Source: Xestospongia bergquistia (taxonomy: Eukaryota > Porifera > Demospongiae > Haplosclerida > Petrosiidae). From it: DNA of 64,000 nucleotides. The notes under the pieces are model-generated. The model made no database searches and was not told where the DNA came from. It was given only the letters and a program-made list of their open reading frames with translations. Each line of letters starts with the position of its first letter. Within the stretch, counting starts at the first letter, position 1. Of the stretch, positions 47,901-62,087 are shown piece after piece. Where the stretch lies: NCBI GenBank assembly GCA_963965975.1, contig OZ014415.1:4717001-4781000 (forward strand), read 5' to 3'. The translations under genes and the position numbers were made by a program.

Positions 47901-50900
47901 TTTAGACTATTGAGAGATTTTTATAAAGTAAACTGCTCAGTCTATAGGACTTTATGGTACTAACTAAATAAACAGCTATTAACAGTTTATTAAGTTAGTT
48001 TGCATTAAAGCTCTAAAGTCTTTAAGTTAAAGACTTTACACGGTTTAGACTGTTGAGAGAAGTTTATAAATTAAACTGCTCAGTCTAAAGGACTTTATGG
48101 CACTAACTAAATAAACAGCTATTAACAGTTTAGTAAGTTAGTTTGCATTAACGCTCTAAAGTCTTTAAGATAAAGACATTAGAAGTTTTAGACTATTGAG
48201 ATAAAGTAAACTGTTCAGTCAAAAGGACTTTATGGCACTAACTAAATAAACAGCTATTAACAGTTTAGTAAGCTAGTTTGCATTAACGCTCTAAAGTCTT
48301 TAAGTTAAAAACTTTAGAAGGTTTAGACTATTGAGAGAAGTTTTTAAAGTAAATTGCTCAGTCTAAAGGACTTTATGGCACTAACTAAATAAACAGCTAT
48401 TAACATTTTAGTAAGTTAGTTTGCATTAATGCTCTAATGTCTTTAAGATAAAGACTTTCGAAGGTTTAGTCTATTGAGAGATTTTTATAAAATAAACTGC
48501 TGAGTCTATAGGACTTTGTGGCATTAAATAAATAAACAGCTATTAACAGTTTATTAAGTTAGTTTGCATTAATGCCCTAAAGTCTTTAAGTTAAAGACTT
48601 TAGACGGTTTAGACTATTGAGAGAAGTTTATAAAGTAAACTGCTAGTCTAAAGGACTTTATGGCACTAACTAAATAAACAGCTATTAACAGTTTAGTAAG
48701 TTAGTTTGCATTAACGCTCTAAAGTCTTTAATATAAAGACTTTATTTTTTTAGACTATTGAGATAAAGTAAACTGCTCAGTCTAAAGGACTTTATTGCAC
48801 TAACTAAATAAACAGCTTTTAACAGTTTAGTAACTTAGTTTGCATTAACGCTCTAAAGTGATTAAGTTAAAGACTTTAGAAGGTTTAGACTAATGAGAGA
48901 AGGTTATAAAATAAACTGCACAGTCTAAAGGACTTTATGGCACTAACTAAATAAACAGCTATTAACAGTTTAGTAAGTTAGTTTGCATGAACGCTCTAAA
49001 GTCTTTAAGTTAAAGACTTTAGAATGTTTAGACTAATGAGAGATTTTTATAAAGTAAACTGCTCAGTATAAACGACTTTATGGCACTAACTAAATAAACA
49101 GCTATTAACAGTTTAGTAAGTTAGTTTGCATTAACGCTCAAAAGTCTTTAATATACACACTTTAGAAGGTTTAGACTATTGAGAGAATTTTATAAAGTAA
49201 ACTGTTCAGTCTAAAGGACTTTATGGCGCAAACAAATTAAACAGCTATTAACAGCTTAGTAAGTTAGTTTGCATTAACGCTCTAAAGTGTTTAAGTTTAA
49301 GACTTTAGAAGGTTTAGACTGTTGAGAGAAGTTTATAAAGTAAACTGCTCAGTCTAAAGGACTTTATGGCACTAACTAAATAGACAGCTATTAACAGTTT
49401 AGTAAGTTAGTTTGCATTAACGATCTAATGCCTTTAAGTTAAAGACTTTAGAAGGTTTAGACTATTGAGAGATGTTTATAAAATAAACTGCTCAGTCTAA
49501 TGGACTTTATGGCACTAAATAAATAAAGAGCTATTAACAGTTTAGTAAGTTTGTTTGCATTAGCGCTCTAAAGTCTTTAAGTTAAAGACTTTAGTAGGTT
49601 TACACTAGTGAGACAAGTTTATAAAGTAAACTGTTCAGTCTAAAGGACTTTATGGCACTAACTAAATAAACAGCTATTAACAGTTTAGTAAGTTAGCTTG
49701 CATGAACGCTCTAAAGTCTTTAAGTTAAAGACTTTAGAAGGTTTAGACTATTGAGAGAAGATTATAAAGTAAACTGCTCAGTCTAAAGGACTTTATGGCA
49801 CTAACTAAATGAACAGCTATTAACAATTTAGTAAGTTAGTTTGCATTAACGCTCTAAACTCTTTCAGTTAAAGACTTTAAAGAGTTTAGACTATTGAGAG
49901 ATTTTTATAAAGTAAACTGCTCAGTCTAAAGGACTTTATGGCACTAACTAAATAAACAGCTATTAACAGTTTAGTAAGTTAGTTTGCATTAACGCTCTAA
50001 AGTCTTTAAGATAAAGACTTTAGAAGTTTTAGACTATTGAGATAAAGTAAACTGTTCAGTCAAAAGGACTTTATGGCACTAACTAAATAAACTGCTATTA
50101 ACAGATTAGTAAGTTAGTTTGCATTAACGCTCTAAAGTCATTAAGTTAAAGACTTTAGAAGGTTTAGATTATTGAGAGACGTTTATAAAGCAAACTGCTC
50201 AGTCTAAAGGACTTTATGGCACTAACTAAATAAACAGCTATTAACAGTTTAGTAAGTTAGTTTGCATTAACGCTCTAAAGTCTTTAAGATAAAGACTTTA
50301 GAAGTTTTAGACTATTGAGATAAAGTAAACTGTTCAGTCAAAAGGACTTTATGGCACTAACTAAATAAACAGCTATTAACAGTTTAGTAAGCTAGTTTGC
50401 ATTAACGCTCTAAAGTCTTTAAGTTAAAAACTTTAGAAGGTTTAGACTATTGAGAGAAGTTGATAAAGTAAATTGCTCAGTCTAAAGGACTTTATGGCAC
50501 TAACTAAATAAACAGCTATTAACAGTTTAGTAAGTTAGTTTGCATTAATGCTCTAATGTCTTTAAGATAAAGACTTTAGAAGGTTTTACTAATGAGAGAA
50601 TGTTATAAAGTAAACTGCACAGTCTAAACGACTTTATGGCACTAACTAAATAAACAGCTATTAACAGTTTAGTAAGTTAGTTTGCATGAACGCTCTAAAG
50701 TCTTTAATATACACACTTTAGAAGGTTTAGACTATTGAGAGAATTTTATAAAGTAAACTGTTCAGTCTAAAGGACTTTATGTCGCAAACTAATTAAACAG
50801 ATATTAACAGCTTAGTAAGTTAGTTTGCATTAACGCTCTAAAGCCTTTAAGTTAAAGACTGTAGAAGGTTTAGACTATTGAGAGAAGTTTATAAAATAAA

Positions 50901-51006
50901 CTGCTCAGTCTAAAGGACTTTATGGCACAAACTAAATACACAGCTATTAACAGTTTAGTAAGTTAGTTTGCATTAACGCTCTAAAGCCTTTAAGTTAAAG
51001 ACTTTA

Positions 51007-54000
51007 GAAGGTTTAGACTATTGAGAGATGTTTATAAAATAAACTGCTCAGTCTGAAGGACTTTATGGTACTAACTAAGTAAAGAGCTATTAGCAGTTTA
51101 GTAAGTTTGTTTGCATTAACGCTCTAAAGTCTTTAAGTTAAAGACTTTAGTAGGTTTACACTAGTGAGACAAGTTTATGAAGTAAACTGTTCACTCTAAA
51201 GGACTTTATGGCACTAACTAAATAAACAGCTATTAACAGTTTAGAAAGTTAGTTTGCATTAACGCTCTAAATTCTTTAAGTTAAAGACTTTAGAAGGTTT
51301 AGACTATTGAGAGAAGTTTAAAAAGTAAACTGCTCAGTCTAAAGGACTTATGGCACTAACTAAATAAACAGCTATTAAAATTTAGTAAGTTAGTTTGCAT
51401 TAACGCTCTAAAGTCTTTAACTTAAAGACTTTAGAATTTTAGGCTATTGAAAGAAGTTTATAAAGTAAACTGCTCAGTCTAAAAGACATGATGGCACCAA
51501 CGAAATAAAGAGCTATTAACAGTTTAGTAAGTTAGTTTGCATTAACGCTCTAAAGTCTTTAAGTTAAAGACTTTAGAAGGTTTAGACCATTGAGAGAAGT
51601 TTATAAAATAAACTGCTCAGTCTAAAGGTCTTTATGGCACTAACTAAATAAACAGCTATTAACAGTTGAGTAAGATTGTCTGCATTAACGCGCTAAAGTC
51701 TTTAAGTTAAAGACTTTAGAAGGTTTAGACTATTTAGAGAAGGTTATAAAGTAAACTGCTCAGTCTAAAGGACTTTATATCACTAACTAAATGAACAGCT
51801 AATAACAGTTTAGTAAGTTAGTTTGCATTAACGCGCAAAAGTATGTAAGTTAAAGACTTTAGAAGGTTTCAACTATTGACAGAAGTTTATAAAGTAAACT
51901 GCTCAGTCTAAAGGACTTTATGGCAGTAACTAAATAAACAGCAATTAACAGTTTAGTAAGTTAGTTTGCATTAACGCTCTAAGGTCTTTAAGTTAAAGAC
52001 TTCAGTAGGTTTAGACTATTGAGAGATGTTTATAAAGTAATCTGCTCAGTCTAAAGTACTTTATGGCACTAACTAAATAAACAGCTATTAACAGTTTAGT
52101 AAGTTAGTCTGCATTAACGCTCTAAAGTCTTTAAGTTAAAGACTTTAGAAGATTTAGACTCTTGAGACAAGTTTATAAAGTAAACTGCTCAGTCTAAAGG
52201 ACTTATATCACTAACTAAATGAACAGCTATTAACAGTTTAGTAAGTTAGTTTGCATTAACGCTCTAAAGTCTCTAAGTTAAAGACTTTATAAGGGTTAGA
52301 CTAATCAGAGAATTTCATATAGTAAACAGCTCAGTCTAAAGGACTTTATGGCACTAACTAAATAAACAGCTATTAACAGTTTAGAAAGTTTGTTTGCATT
52401 AACGCTCTAAAGTCTTTAAGTTAAAGACTTTAGAAGGTTTAGACTATTGAGAGAAGTTTATAAAGTAAACTGCTCAGTCTAAAGGACTTTATGGCACTAA
52501 CTAAATAAACAGCTATTAACAGTTTAGTAAGTTAGTTTGCATTAACACTCTAATGTCTTTAAGTTGAAGACTTTAAAAGGTTTAGACTATTGAGAGAAGT
52601 TTAAAAAGTAAACTGCTGAGTCTAAAGGACTTTATGGCACTAACTAAATAAACAGCTATTAACAGTTTAGTAAGTTAGTTTGCATTAACGCTCTAAAGTC
52701 TTTAAGTTAAAGACATTAGAGAATTTAGACTATTGAGAGATTTTTATAAAGTAAACTGCTCAGTTTATAGGACCTTTTGGCACTAACTAAATAAGCAGCT
52801 GTTAACAGTTTAGTAAGTTATTTTGCATTAACGCTCTAAAGTCTTTAAGTTAAAGACTTTAAAAGGTTTAGACTATCAAGAGACGTATATAAAGTAAGCC
52901 GCTCAGTCTAAAGGACATTATGGCACTAACTAAAGAAAGAGCTATTAATAGTTTAGTAAGTTAGTTTCCATTAAAACTCTCAACTCTTTAAGTTAAAGAC
53001 TTTAGAAGGTTTAGACTATTGAGAGAAGTTTATAAAGTAAACTGCTCAGTCAAAAGGACTTTATGGCACTAACTAAATAAACAGCTTTTCACAGTTTAGT
53101 AAGTTAGTCTGCATTAACGCTCTAAAGTCTTTAAAATAAAGACTTTAGTAGGTTAGACTACTGAGAGAAGTTTATAAAGTAAACTACTCAGTCTAAAGGA
53201 CTTTATGCACTAACTAAATAAACAGCTATTAACAGTTTAGTAAGTTAGTATGCATTAACGCTCTAAAGTCTCTATGTTAAGACTTTAGTAGGTTTAGACT
53301 ATTGAGAGATGTTTATAAAATAAACTGCTCAGTCTGAAGGACTTTATGGTACTAACTAAGTAAAGAGCTATTAGCAGTTTAGTAAGTTTGTTTGCATTAA
53401 CGCTCTAAAGTCTTTAAGTTAAAGACTTTAGTAGGTTTACACTAGTGAGACAAGTTTATGAAGTAAACTGTTCACTCTAAAGGACTTTATGGCACTAACT
53501 AAATAAACAGCTATTAACAGTTTAGAAAGTTAGTTTGCATTAACGCTCTAAATTCTTTAAGTTAAAGACTTTAGAAGGTTTAGACTATTGAGAGAAGTTT
53601 AAAAAGTAAACTGCTCAGTCTAAAGGACTTATGGCACTAACTAAATAAACAGCTATTAAAATTTAGTAAGTTAGTTTGCATTAACGCTCTAAAGTCTTTA
53701 ACTTAAAGACTTTAGAATTTTAGGCTATTGAAAGAAGTTTATAAAGTAAACTGCTCAGTCTAAAAGACATGATGGCACCAACGAAATAAAGAGCTATTAA
53801 CAGTTTAGTAAGTTAGTTTGCATTAACGCTCTAAAGTCTTTAAGTTAAAGACTTTAGAAGGTTTAGACCATTGAGAGAAGTTTATAAAATAAACTGCTCA
53901 GTCTAAAGGTCTTTATGGCACTAACTAAATAAACAGCTATTAACAGTTGAGTAAGATTGTCTGCATTAACGCGCTAAAGTCTTTAAGTTAAAGACTTTAG

Positions 54001-55568
54001 AAGGTTTAGACTATTTAGAGAAGGTTATAAAGTAAACTGCTCAGTCTAAAGGACTTTATATCACTAACTAAATGAACAGCTAATAACAGTTTAGTAAGTT
54101 AGTTTGCATTAACGCGCAAAAGTATGTAAGTTAAAGACTTTAGAAGGTTTCAACTATTGACAGAAGTTTATAAAGTAAACTGCTCAGTCTAAAGGACTTT
54201 ATGGCAGTAACTAAATAAACAGCAATTAACAGTTTAGTAAGTTAGTTTGCATTAACGCTCTAAGGTCTTTAAGTTAAAGACTTCAGTAGGTTTAGACTAT
54301 TGAGAGATGTTTATAAAGTAATCTGCTCAGTCTAAAGTACTTTATGGCACTAACTAAATAAACAGCTATTAACAGTTTAGTAAGTTAGTCTGCATTAACG
54401 CTCTAAAGTCTTTAAGTTAAAGACTTTAGAAGATTTAGACTCTTGAGACAAGTTTATAAAGTAAACTGCTCAGTCTAAAGGACTTATATCACTAACTAAA
54501 TGAACAGCTATTAACAGTTTAGTAAGTTAGTTTGCATTAACGCTCTAAAGTCTCTAAGTTAAAGACTTTATAAGGGTTAGACTAATCAGAGAATTTCATA
54601 TAGTAAACAGCTCAGTCTAAAGGACTTTATGGCACTAACTAAATAAACAGCTATTAACAGTTTAGAAAGTTTGTTTGCATTAACGCTCTAAAGTCTTTAA
54701 GTTAAAGACTTTAGAAGGTTTAGACTATTGAGAGAAGTTTATAAAGTAAACTGCTCAGTCTAAAGGACTTTATGGCACTAACTAAATAAACAGCTATTAA
54801 CAGTTTAGTAAGTTAGTTTGCATTAACACTCTAATGTCTTTAAGTTGAAGACTTTAAAAGGTTTAGACTATTGAGAGAAGTTTAAAAAGTAAACTGCTGA
54901 GTCTAAAGGACTTTATGGCACTAACTAAATAAACAGCTATTAACAGTTTAGTAAGTTAGTTTGCATTAACGCTCTAAAGTCTTTAAGTTAAAGACATTAG
55001 AGAATTTAGACTATTGAGAGATTTTTATAAAGTAAACTGCTCAGTTTATAGGACCTTTTGGCACTAACTAAATAAGCAGCTGTTAACAGTTTAGTAAGTT
55101 ATTTTGCATTAACGCTCTAAAGTCTTTAAGTTAAAGACTTTAAAAGGTTTAGACTATCAAGAGACGTATATAAAGTAAGCCGCTCAGTCTAAAGGACATT
55201 ATGGCACTAACTAAAGAAAGAGCTATTAATAGTTTAGTAAGTTAGTTTCCATTAAAACTCTCAACTCTTTAAGTTAAAGACTTTAGAAGGTTTAGACTAT
55301 TGAGAGAAGTTTATAAAGTAAACTGCTCAGTCAAAAGGACTTTATGGCACTAACTAAATAAACAGCTTTTCACAGTTTAGTAAGTTAGTCTGCATTAACG
55401 CTCTAAAGTCTTTAAAATAAAGACTTTAGTAGGTTAGACTACTGAGAGAAGTTTATAAAGTAAACTACTCAGTCTAAAGGACTTTATGCACTAACTAAAT
55501 AAACAGCTATTAACAGTTTAGTAAGTTAGTATGCATTAACGCTCTAAAGTCTCTATGTTAAGACTTTA
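51007..55568. repeat. 2,281-bp tandem duplication in satellite B
   Basis: A block of about 16 monomers at about 51,007-53,287 is repeated at 53,288-55,568 (GGTACTAACTAAG at 51,067 and 53,348). All rare variants I checked are shared in order, including CGCGCAAAAGTATGTAAG, ACATGATGGCACCAACG and the truncated GGACTTATGG, so identity is close to 100%. Confidence 0.93.
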
Positions 55569-56224
55569 GTAGGTTTAGACGATTGAGAGAAGTTTATAAA
55601 GTAAACTGCTCAGTCTAAAGGACTTTATGGCACTAACTAAATAAACAGCTATTAACAGTTTAGTAAGTTAGTTTGCATTAACTCTCTAAAGTCTTTAAGT
55701 TAAAGAGTTTAGAAGGTTTAGACTATAGATAGAAGTTTATAAAGTAAACTGCTCAGTCTAAAGGACTTTATGGCACTAACTAAATAAACAGCTATTAACA
55801 GTTTAGTAAGTTAGTTTGCATTAACGCTCTAAAGTCTTTAAGTTAAAGACTTTAGAAGGTTTAGACTATTGAGAGAAGTTTATAAAGTAAACTGCTCAGT
55901 CTAAAGGACTTTATGGCGCAAACTAATTAAACAGCTATTAACAGCTTAGTAAGTTAGTTTGCATTAAAGCTCTACAGTCTTTAAGTTAAAGACTTTAGAA
56001 GGTTTAGACTGCTGAGAGAAGTTTATAAAGTAAACTGCTCAGTCTAAAGGACTTTATGGCACTAACTAAATAAACAGCTATTAACAGTTTAGTAAGTTAG
56101 TCTACATTAACGCTCTAAAGTTTTAAGTTAAAGACTTTAGAAGGTTTAGACTATTGAGAGAAGTTTATCAAATAAACTGCTAAGTCTGAAGGACTTTATG
56201 GCACTAACTAAATAAACAGCTATT

Positions 56225-58137
56225 AACAGTTTAGTAAGTTAGTTTGCGTTAACGCTCTAAAGTCTTTAAGTGAAAGACTTTAGTAGGTTTATACTATTGA
56301 GACAAGTTTATAAAGTAAGCTGTTCAGTCTAAAGGACTTTATGGCACTAACTAAATAAACAGCTATTAACAGTTTAGAAAGTTAGTTTGCATTAACGCTC
56401 TAAACTCTTTAAGTTAAAGACTTTAGAAGGTTTAGACTATTGAGAGAAGTTTATAAAATAAACTGCTCTGTCTAAAGGACTTTATGGCACTAACTAAATA
56501 AACAGCTATTAACAGTTTAGTAGGTTAGTTTGCATTAACGCTCTAAAGTCTTTAAGTTAAACACTTTAGAGAGTTTAGACTATTGAGAGATTTTTATAAA
56601 GTAAACTGCTCTGTTTATAGGACTTTATGGCACTAACTCAATAAGCAGCTATTAACAGTTTAGTAAGTTAGTTTGCATTAACGCTCTAAAGTCATTAAGT
56701 TAAAGACTTTAGAAGGTTTAGACTATTGAGAGACGTTTATAAAGTAAACTGCTCAGTCTAAAGGACTTTATGGCACTAACTAAATAAACAGCTATTAACA
56801 GTTTAGTAAGTTAGTTTGCATTAACGCTCTAAAGTCTTTAAGTTAAAGACTTTAGAAGGTTTAGACTATTGAGAGAAGTTTAAAAAGTAAACTGCTCAGT
56901 CTAAAGGACTTTATGGCACTAACTAAATAAACAGCTACTAACAGTTTAGTAAGTTAGTTTGCATTAACGCTCTAAAGTCTTTAAGTTGAAGACTTTAGAG
57001 AGTTTAGACTATTGAGAGATTTTTATAAAGTAAACTGCTCAGTTTATAGGACTTTTTTGCACTAACTAAATAAGCAGCTATTAACAGTTTAGTAAGTTAG
57101 TTTGCGTTAGCGCACTAAAGTCTTTAAGTTAAAGACTTTGGAAGGTTTAGACTATTGAGAGAAGTTTATAAAGTAAACTGCTCAGTCTAAAAGACACTAT
57201 GGCACTAACTAAATAACCAGCTATTAACAGTTTAGTAAGTTAGTTTGCATTAATGCTCTAAAGTCTTTAAGTTAAAGACTTTACAAGGTTTACACTATTG
57301 AGAGAAGTTAATAAAGTAAACTGCTCAGTCTAAAGGACCTTATGGCACTAACTAAATAAACAGTTATTAACAGTTTAGTAAGTCAGTTTGCATTAACGCT
57401 CTAAAGTCTTTAAGTTAAAGACTTTTGAAGGTTTAGACTCATCAGAGAATTTCATAAAGTAAACTGCTCAGTTTGCAGGACTTTTTGGCACTAACTACAT
57501 AAACAGCTATTAACAGTTAAGAAAGTTTGTTTGCATTAACGCGCTAAAGTCTTTAAGTTAAAGACTTTAGAAGGTTTAGACTATTGAGAGACGTTTATAA
57601 AGTAAACTGCTCTGTCTAAATGTCTTTATGGCACTAACTAAATAAACAGCTATTAACAGTTTAGTAAGTTAGTTTGCATTAACGCTCTAAAGTCATTAAG
57701 TTAAAGACTTTAGAAAGTTTAGACTATTGAGAGACGTTTATAGAGTATACTGGCCAGTCTAAAGGACTTTATGGCACTAACTAAATAAACAGCTATTAAC
57801 AGTTTAGTAAGTTAGTTTGCATTAACGCTCTAAAGTCTTTAAGTTAAGGACTTTAGAAGGTTTAGACTATTGAGAGGGGTTTATAAAGTAAATTGCTCAG
57901 TCTAAAGGACTTTATGGCACAAACTAAATAAACAGCTATTAACAGTTTAGTAAGTTAGTTTGCATTAACGCTCTAAAGTCTTTAAGTTAAAGACTTTTGA
58001 AGGTTTAGACTATTGAGAGAAGTTTATAAAGGAAACTGCTGAGTCTAAAGGACTTTATGGCACTAACTAAATAAACAGCTATTAACTGTTTAGTAAGTTA
58101 GTTTGCATTAACGCTCTAAAGTCTTTAAGTTAAAGAC
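56225..58137. repeat. First copy of a 41-monomer-offset (5,863-bp) duplication
   Basis: This block reappears at about 62,088-64,000 with an exact offset of 5,863 bp, which equals 41 monomers of 143 bp. Markers are GTTTGCGTTAACGC at 56,242 and 62,105, and GAGAGGGGT at 57,872 and 63,735. The second copy runs into the window end. Confidence 0.92.
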
Positions 58138-59284
58138 TTTAGAAGGTTTAGACTATTGAGAGAACTTTATGAAATAAACTGCTCAGTCTAAAGGACTTTA
58201 TGGCAATAACTAAATAAACAGCTATTAACAGTTTAGTAAGTTAGTTTGCATTAACTCTCTAAAGTCTTTAAGTTAAAGAATTTAGAAGGTTTAGACTATT
58301 GAGAGTAGTTTATAAAATAAACTGCTAAGTCTAAAGGACTTTATGGTACTAAATAAATAAACAGCTATTAACTGTTGAGTAAGATTGTCTGCATTAACGC
58401 TCTAAAGTCTTTAATTTAAAGCCTTTAGAAGGTTTAGACTATTGAGAGAAGTTTATAAAGTAAACTGCTCAGTCTAAAGGACTTTATATCACTAACTAAA
58501 TGAACAGTTATTAACAGTTTAGAAAGTTTGTTTGCATTAACGCTCTAAAGTCTTTAAGTTAAAGACTTTGGAAGGTTTAGACTATTGAGAGAAGTTTATA
58601 AAGTAAACTGCTCAGTCTAAAGGACTTTATGGCACTAACTAAATAAACAGCTATTAACAGTTTAGTAAGTTAGTTTGCATTAACACTCTAAAGTCTTTAA
58701 GTTAAAGACTTTAGAAGGTTTAGACTACTGAGAGATGTTTAAAAAGTAAACTGCTAAGTCTAAAAGACTTTATGGCACTAACTAAATAAACAGCTATTAA
58801 CAGTTTAGTAAGTTAGTTTGCATTAACGCTCTAAAGTCTTTAAGTTGAATACTTTAGAAGGTTTAGACTATAGAGAGATTTTTATAAAGTAAACTGCTCA
58901 GTTTATAGGACTTTTTGGCACTAACTAAATAAGCAGCTATTAACAGTTTAGTAAGTTTCTTTGCATTAACGCTCTAAAGTCTTTAAGTTAAAGACTTTAG
59001 AAGGTTAAGACTATTGACAGACGTTTTTAAAGTAAACTGCTCAGTCTAAAGGACTTTATGGCACTAACTAAACAAACAGCTATTAACAGTTTAGTAAGTT
59101 AGTTTGCATTAACGCTCTAAAGTCTTTAAGTTAAACACTTTAGAGAGTTTAGACTATTGAGAGATTTTTATAAAGTAAACTGCTCAGTCTAAAGGACTTT
59201 ATGGCACTAACTAAATAAACAGCTATTAACAGTTTAGTAAGTTAGTTTGCATTAACGCTCTAAAGTCTTTAAGTTAAAGACTTT

Positions 59285-61930
59285 AGAAGGTTTAGACTAA
59301 TGAAAGAAGTTTATAATGTAAACTGCTCAGTCTAAAGGACTTTATGGCACTAACTAAATAAACAGCTATTAACTGTTTAGTAAGTTAGTTTGCATTAACT
59401 CTCTAAAGTCTTTAAGTTAAAGACTTTAGAAGGTTTAGACTATTGAGAGAAGTTTATAAAATAAACTGCTAAGTCTAAAGGACTTTATGGCACTAACTAA
59501 ATAAACAGCTATTAACAGTTGAGTAATATTGTCTGCATTAACGCTCTAAAGTCTTTAATTTAAAGACTTTAGAAGGTTTAGACTACTGAGAGAAGTTTAT
59601 AAAGTAAACTGCTCAGTCTAAAGGACTTTATATCACTAACTAAATGAACAGCTATTAACAGTTTAGTAAGTTAGTTTGCATTAACGCTCTAAAGTCTTTA
59701 AGTTAAAGACTTTAGAAAGTTTAGACTAATCAGAGAATTTCATAAAGTAAACTGCTCAGTCTAAAGGACATTATGGCACTAACTAAATAAACAGCTATTA
59801 ACAATTCAGAAAGTTTGTTTGCATTAACGCTCTAAAGTCTTTTAGTTAAAGACTTTAGAAGGTTTAGACTATTGAGAGAAGTTTATAAAGTAAACTGCTC
59901 AGTCTAAAGGACTTTATGGCACTAACTAAATAAACAGCTATTAACAGTTTAGTAAGTTAGTTTGCTTTAACACTCTAAAGTCTTTAAGTTAAAGACTTTA
60001 GAAGGTTTAGACTAATGAAAGAAGTTTATAATGTAAACTGCTCAGTCTAAAGGACTTTATGGCACTAACTAAATAAACAGCTATTAACTGTTTAGTAAGT
60101 TAGTTTGCATTAACTCTCTAAAGTCTTTAAGTTAAAGACTTTAGAAGGTTTAGACTATTGAGAGAAGTTTATAAAATAAACTGCTAAGTCTAAAGGACTT
60201 TATGGCACTAACTAAATAAACAGCTATTAACAGTTGAGTAATATTGTCTGCATTAACGCTCTAAAGTCTTTAATTTAAAGACTTTAGAAGGTTTAGACCA
60301 CTGAGAGAAGTTTATAAAGTAAACTGCTCAGTCTAAAGGACTTTATATCACTAACTAAATGAACAGCTATTAACAGTTTAGTAAGTTAGTTTGCATTAAC
60401 GCTCTAAAGTCTTTAAGTTAAAGACTTTAGAAAGTTTAGACTAATCAGAGAATTTCATAAAGTAAACTGCTCAGTCTAAAGGACTTTATGGCACTAACTA
60501 AATAAACAGCTATTAACAGTTCAGAAAGTTTGTTTGCATTAACGCTCTAAAGTCTTTTAGTTAAAGACTTTAGAAGGTTTAGACTATTGAGAGAAGTTTA
60601 TAAAGTAAACTGCTCAGTCTAAAGGACTTTATGGCACTAACTAAATAAACAGCTATTAACAGTTTAGTAAGTTAGTTTGCTTTAACACTCTAAAGTCTTT
60701 AAGTTAAAGACTTTAGAAGGTTTAGACTAATGAAAGAAGTTTATAATGTAAACTGCTCAGTCTAAAGGACTTTATGGCACTAACTAAATAAACAGCTATT
60801 AACTGTTTAGTAAGTTAGTTTGCATTAACTCTCTAAAGTCTTTAAGTGAAAGACTTTAGAAGGTTTAGACTATTGAGAGAAGTTTATAAAATAAACTGCT
60901 AAGTCTAAAGGACTTTATGGCACTAACTAAATAAACAGCTATTAACAGTTGAGTAATATTGTCTGCATTAACGCTCTAAAGTCTTTAATTTAAAGACTTT
61001 AGAAGGTTTAGACTACTGAGAGAAGTTTATAAAGTAAACTGCTCAGTCTAAAGGACTTTATATCACTAACTAAATGAACAGCTATTAACAGTTTAGTAAG
61101 TTAGTTTGCATTAACGCTCTAAAGTCTTTAAGTTAAAGACTTTAGAAAGTTTAGACTAATCAGAGAATTTCATAAAGTAAACTGCTCAGTCTAAAGGACT
61201 TTATGGCACTAACTAAATAAACAGCTATTAACAGTTCAGAAAGTTTGTTTGCATTAACGCTCTAAAGTCTTTTAGTTAAAGACTTTAGAAGGTTTAGACT
61301 ATTGAGAGAAGTTTATAAAGTAAACTGCTCAGTCTAAAGGACTTTATGGCACTAACTAAATAAACAGCTATTAACAGTTTAGTAAGTTAGTTTGCTTTAA
61401 CACTCTAAAGTCTTTAAGTTAAAGACTTTAGAAGGTTTAGACTAATGAAAGAAGTTTATAATGTAAACTGCTCAGTCTAAAGGACTTTATGGCACTAACT
61501 AAATAAACAGCTATTAACTGTTTAGTAAGTTAGTTTGCATTAACTCTCTAAAGTCTTTAAGTTAAAGACTTTAGAAGGTTTAGACTATTGAGAGAAGTTT
61601 ATAAAAAAAACTGCTAAGTCTAAAGGACTTTATGGCACTAACTAAATAAACAGCTATTAACAGTTGAGTAATATTGTCTGCATTAACGCTCTAAAGTCTT
61701 TAATTTAAAGACTTTAGAAGGTTTAGACTACTGAGAGAAGTTTATAAAGTAAACTGCTCAGTCTAAAGGACTTTATATCACTAACTAAATGAACAGCTAT
61801 TAACAGTTTAGTAAGTTAGTTTGCATTAACGCTCTAAAGTCTTTAAGTTAAAGACTTTAGAAAGTTTAGACTAATCGAAGAATTTCATCAAGTAAACTGC
61901 TCAGTCTAAAGGACTTTATGGCACTAACTA
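59285..61930. repeat. Pentamer higher-order repeat (715 bp, about 3.7 copies)
   Basis: The variant TGAAAGAAGTTTATAATG occurs at 59,301, 60,016, 60,731 and 61,446, exactly 715 bp (five monomers) apart each time. The four intervening monomer types also recur in order. The last copy degrades after about 61,880. Confidence 0.95.
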
Positions 61931-62087
61931 AATAAACAGCTATTAACAGTTTAGAAAGTTTGTTTGCAGTAACGCTCTAAAGTCTTTAAGTTAAAGACTT
62001 TGGAAGGTTTAGACTATTGAGAGAAGTTTATAAAGTAAACTGCTCAGTCTAAAGGACTTTATGGCACTAACTAAATAAACAGCTATT

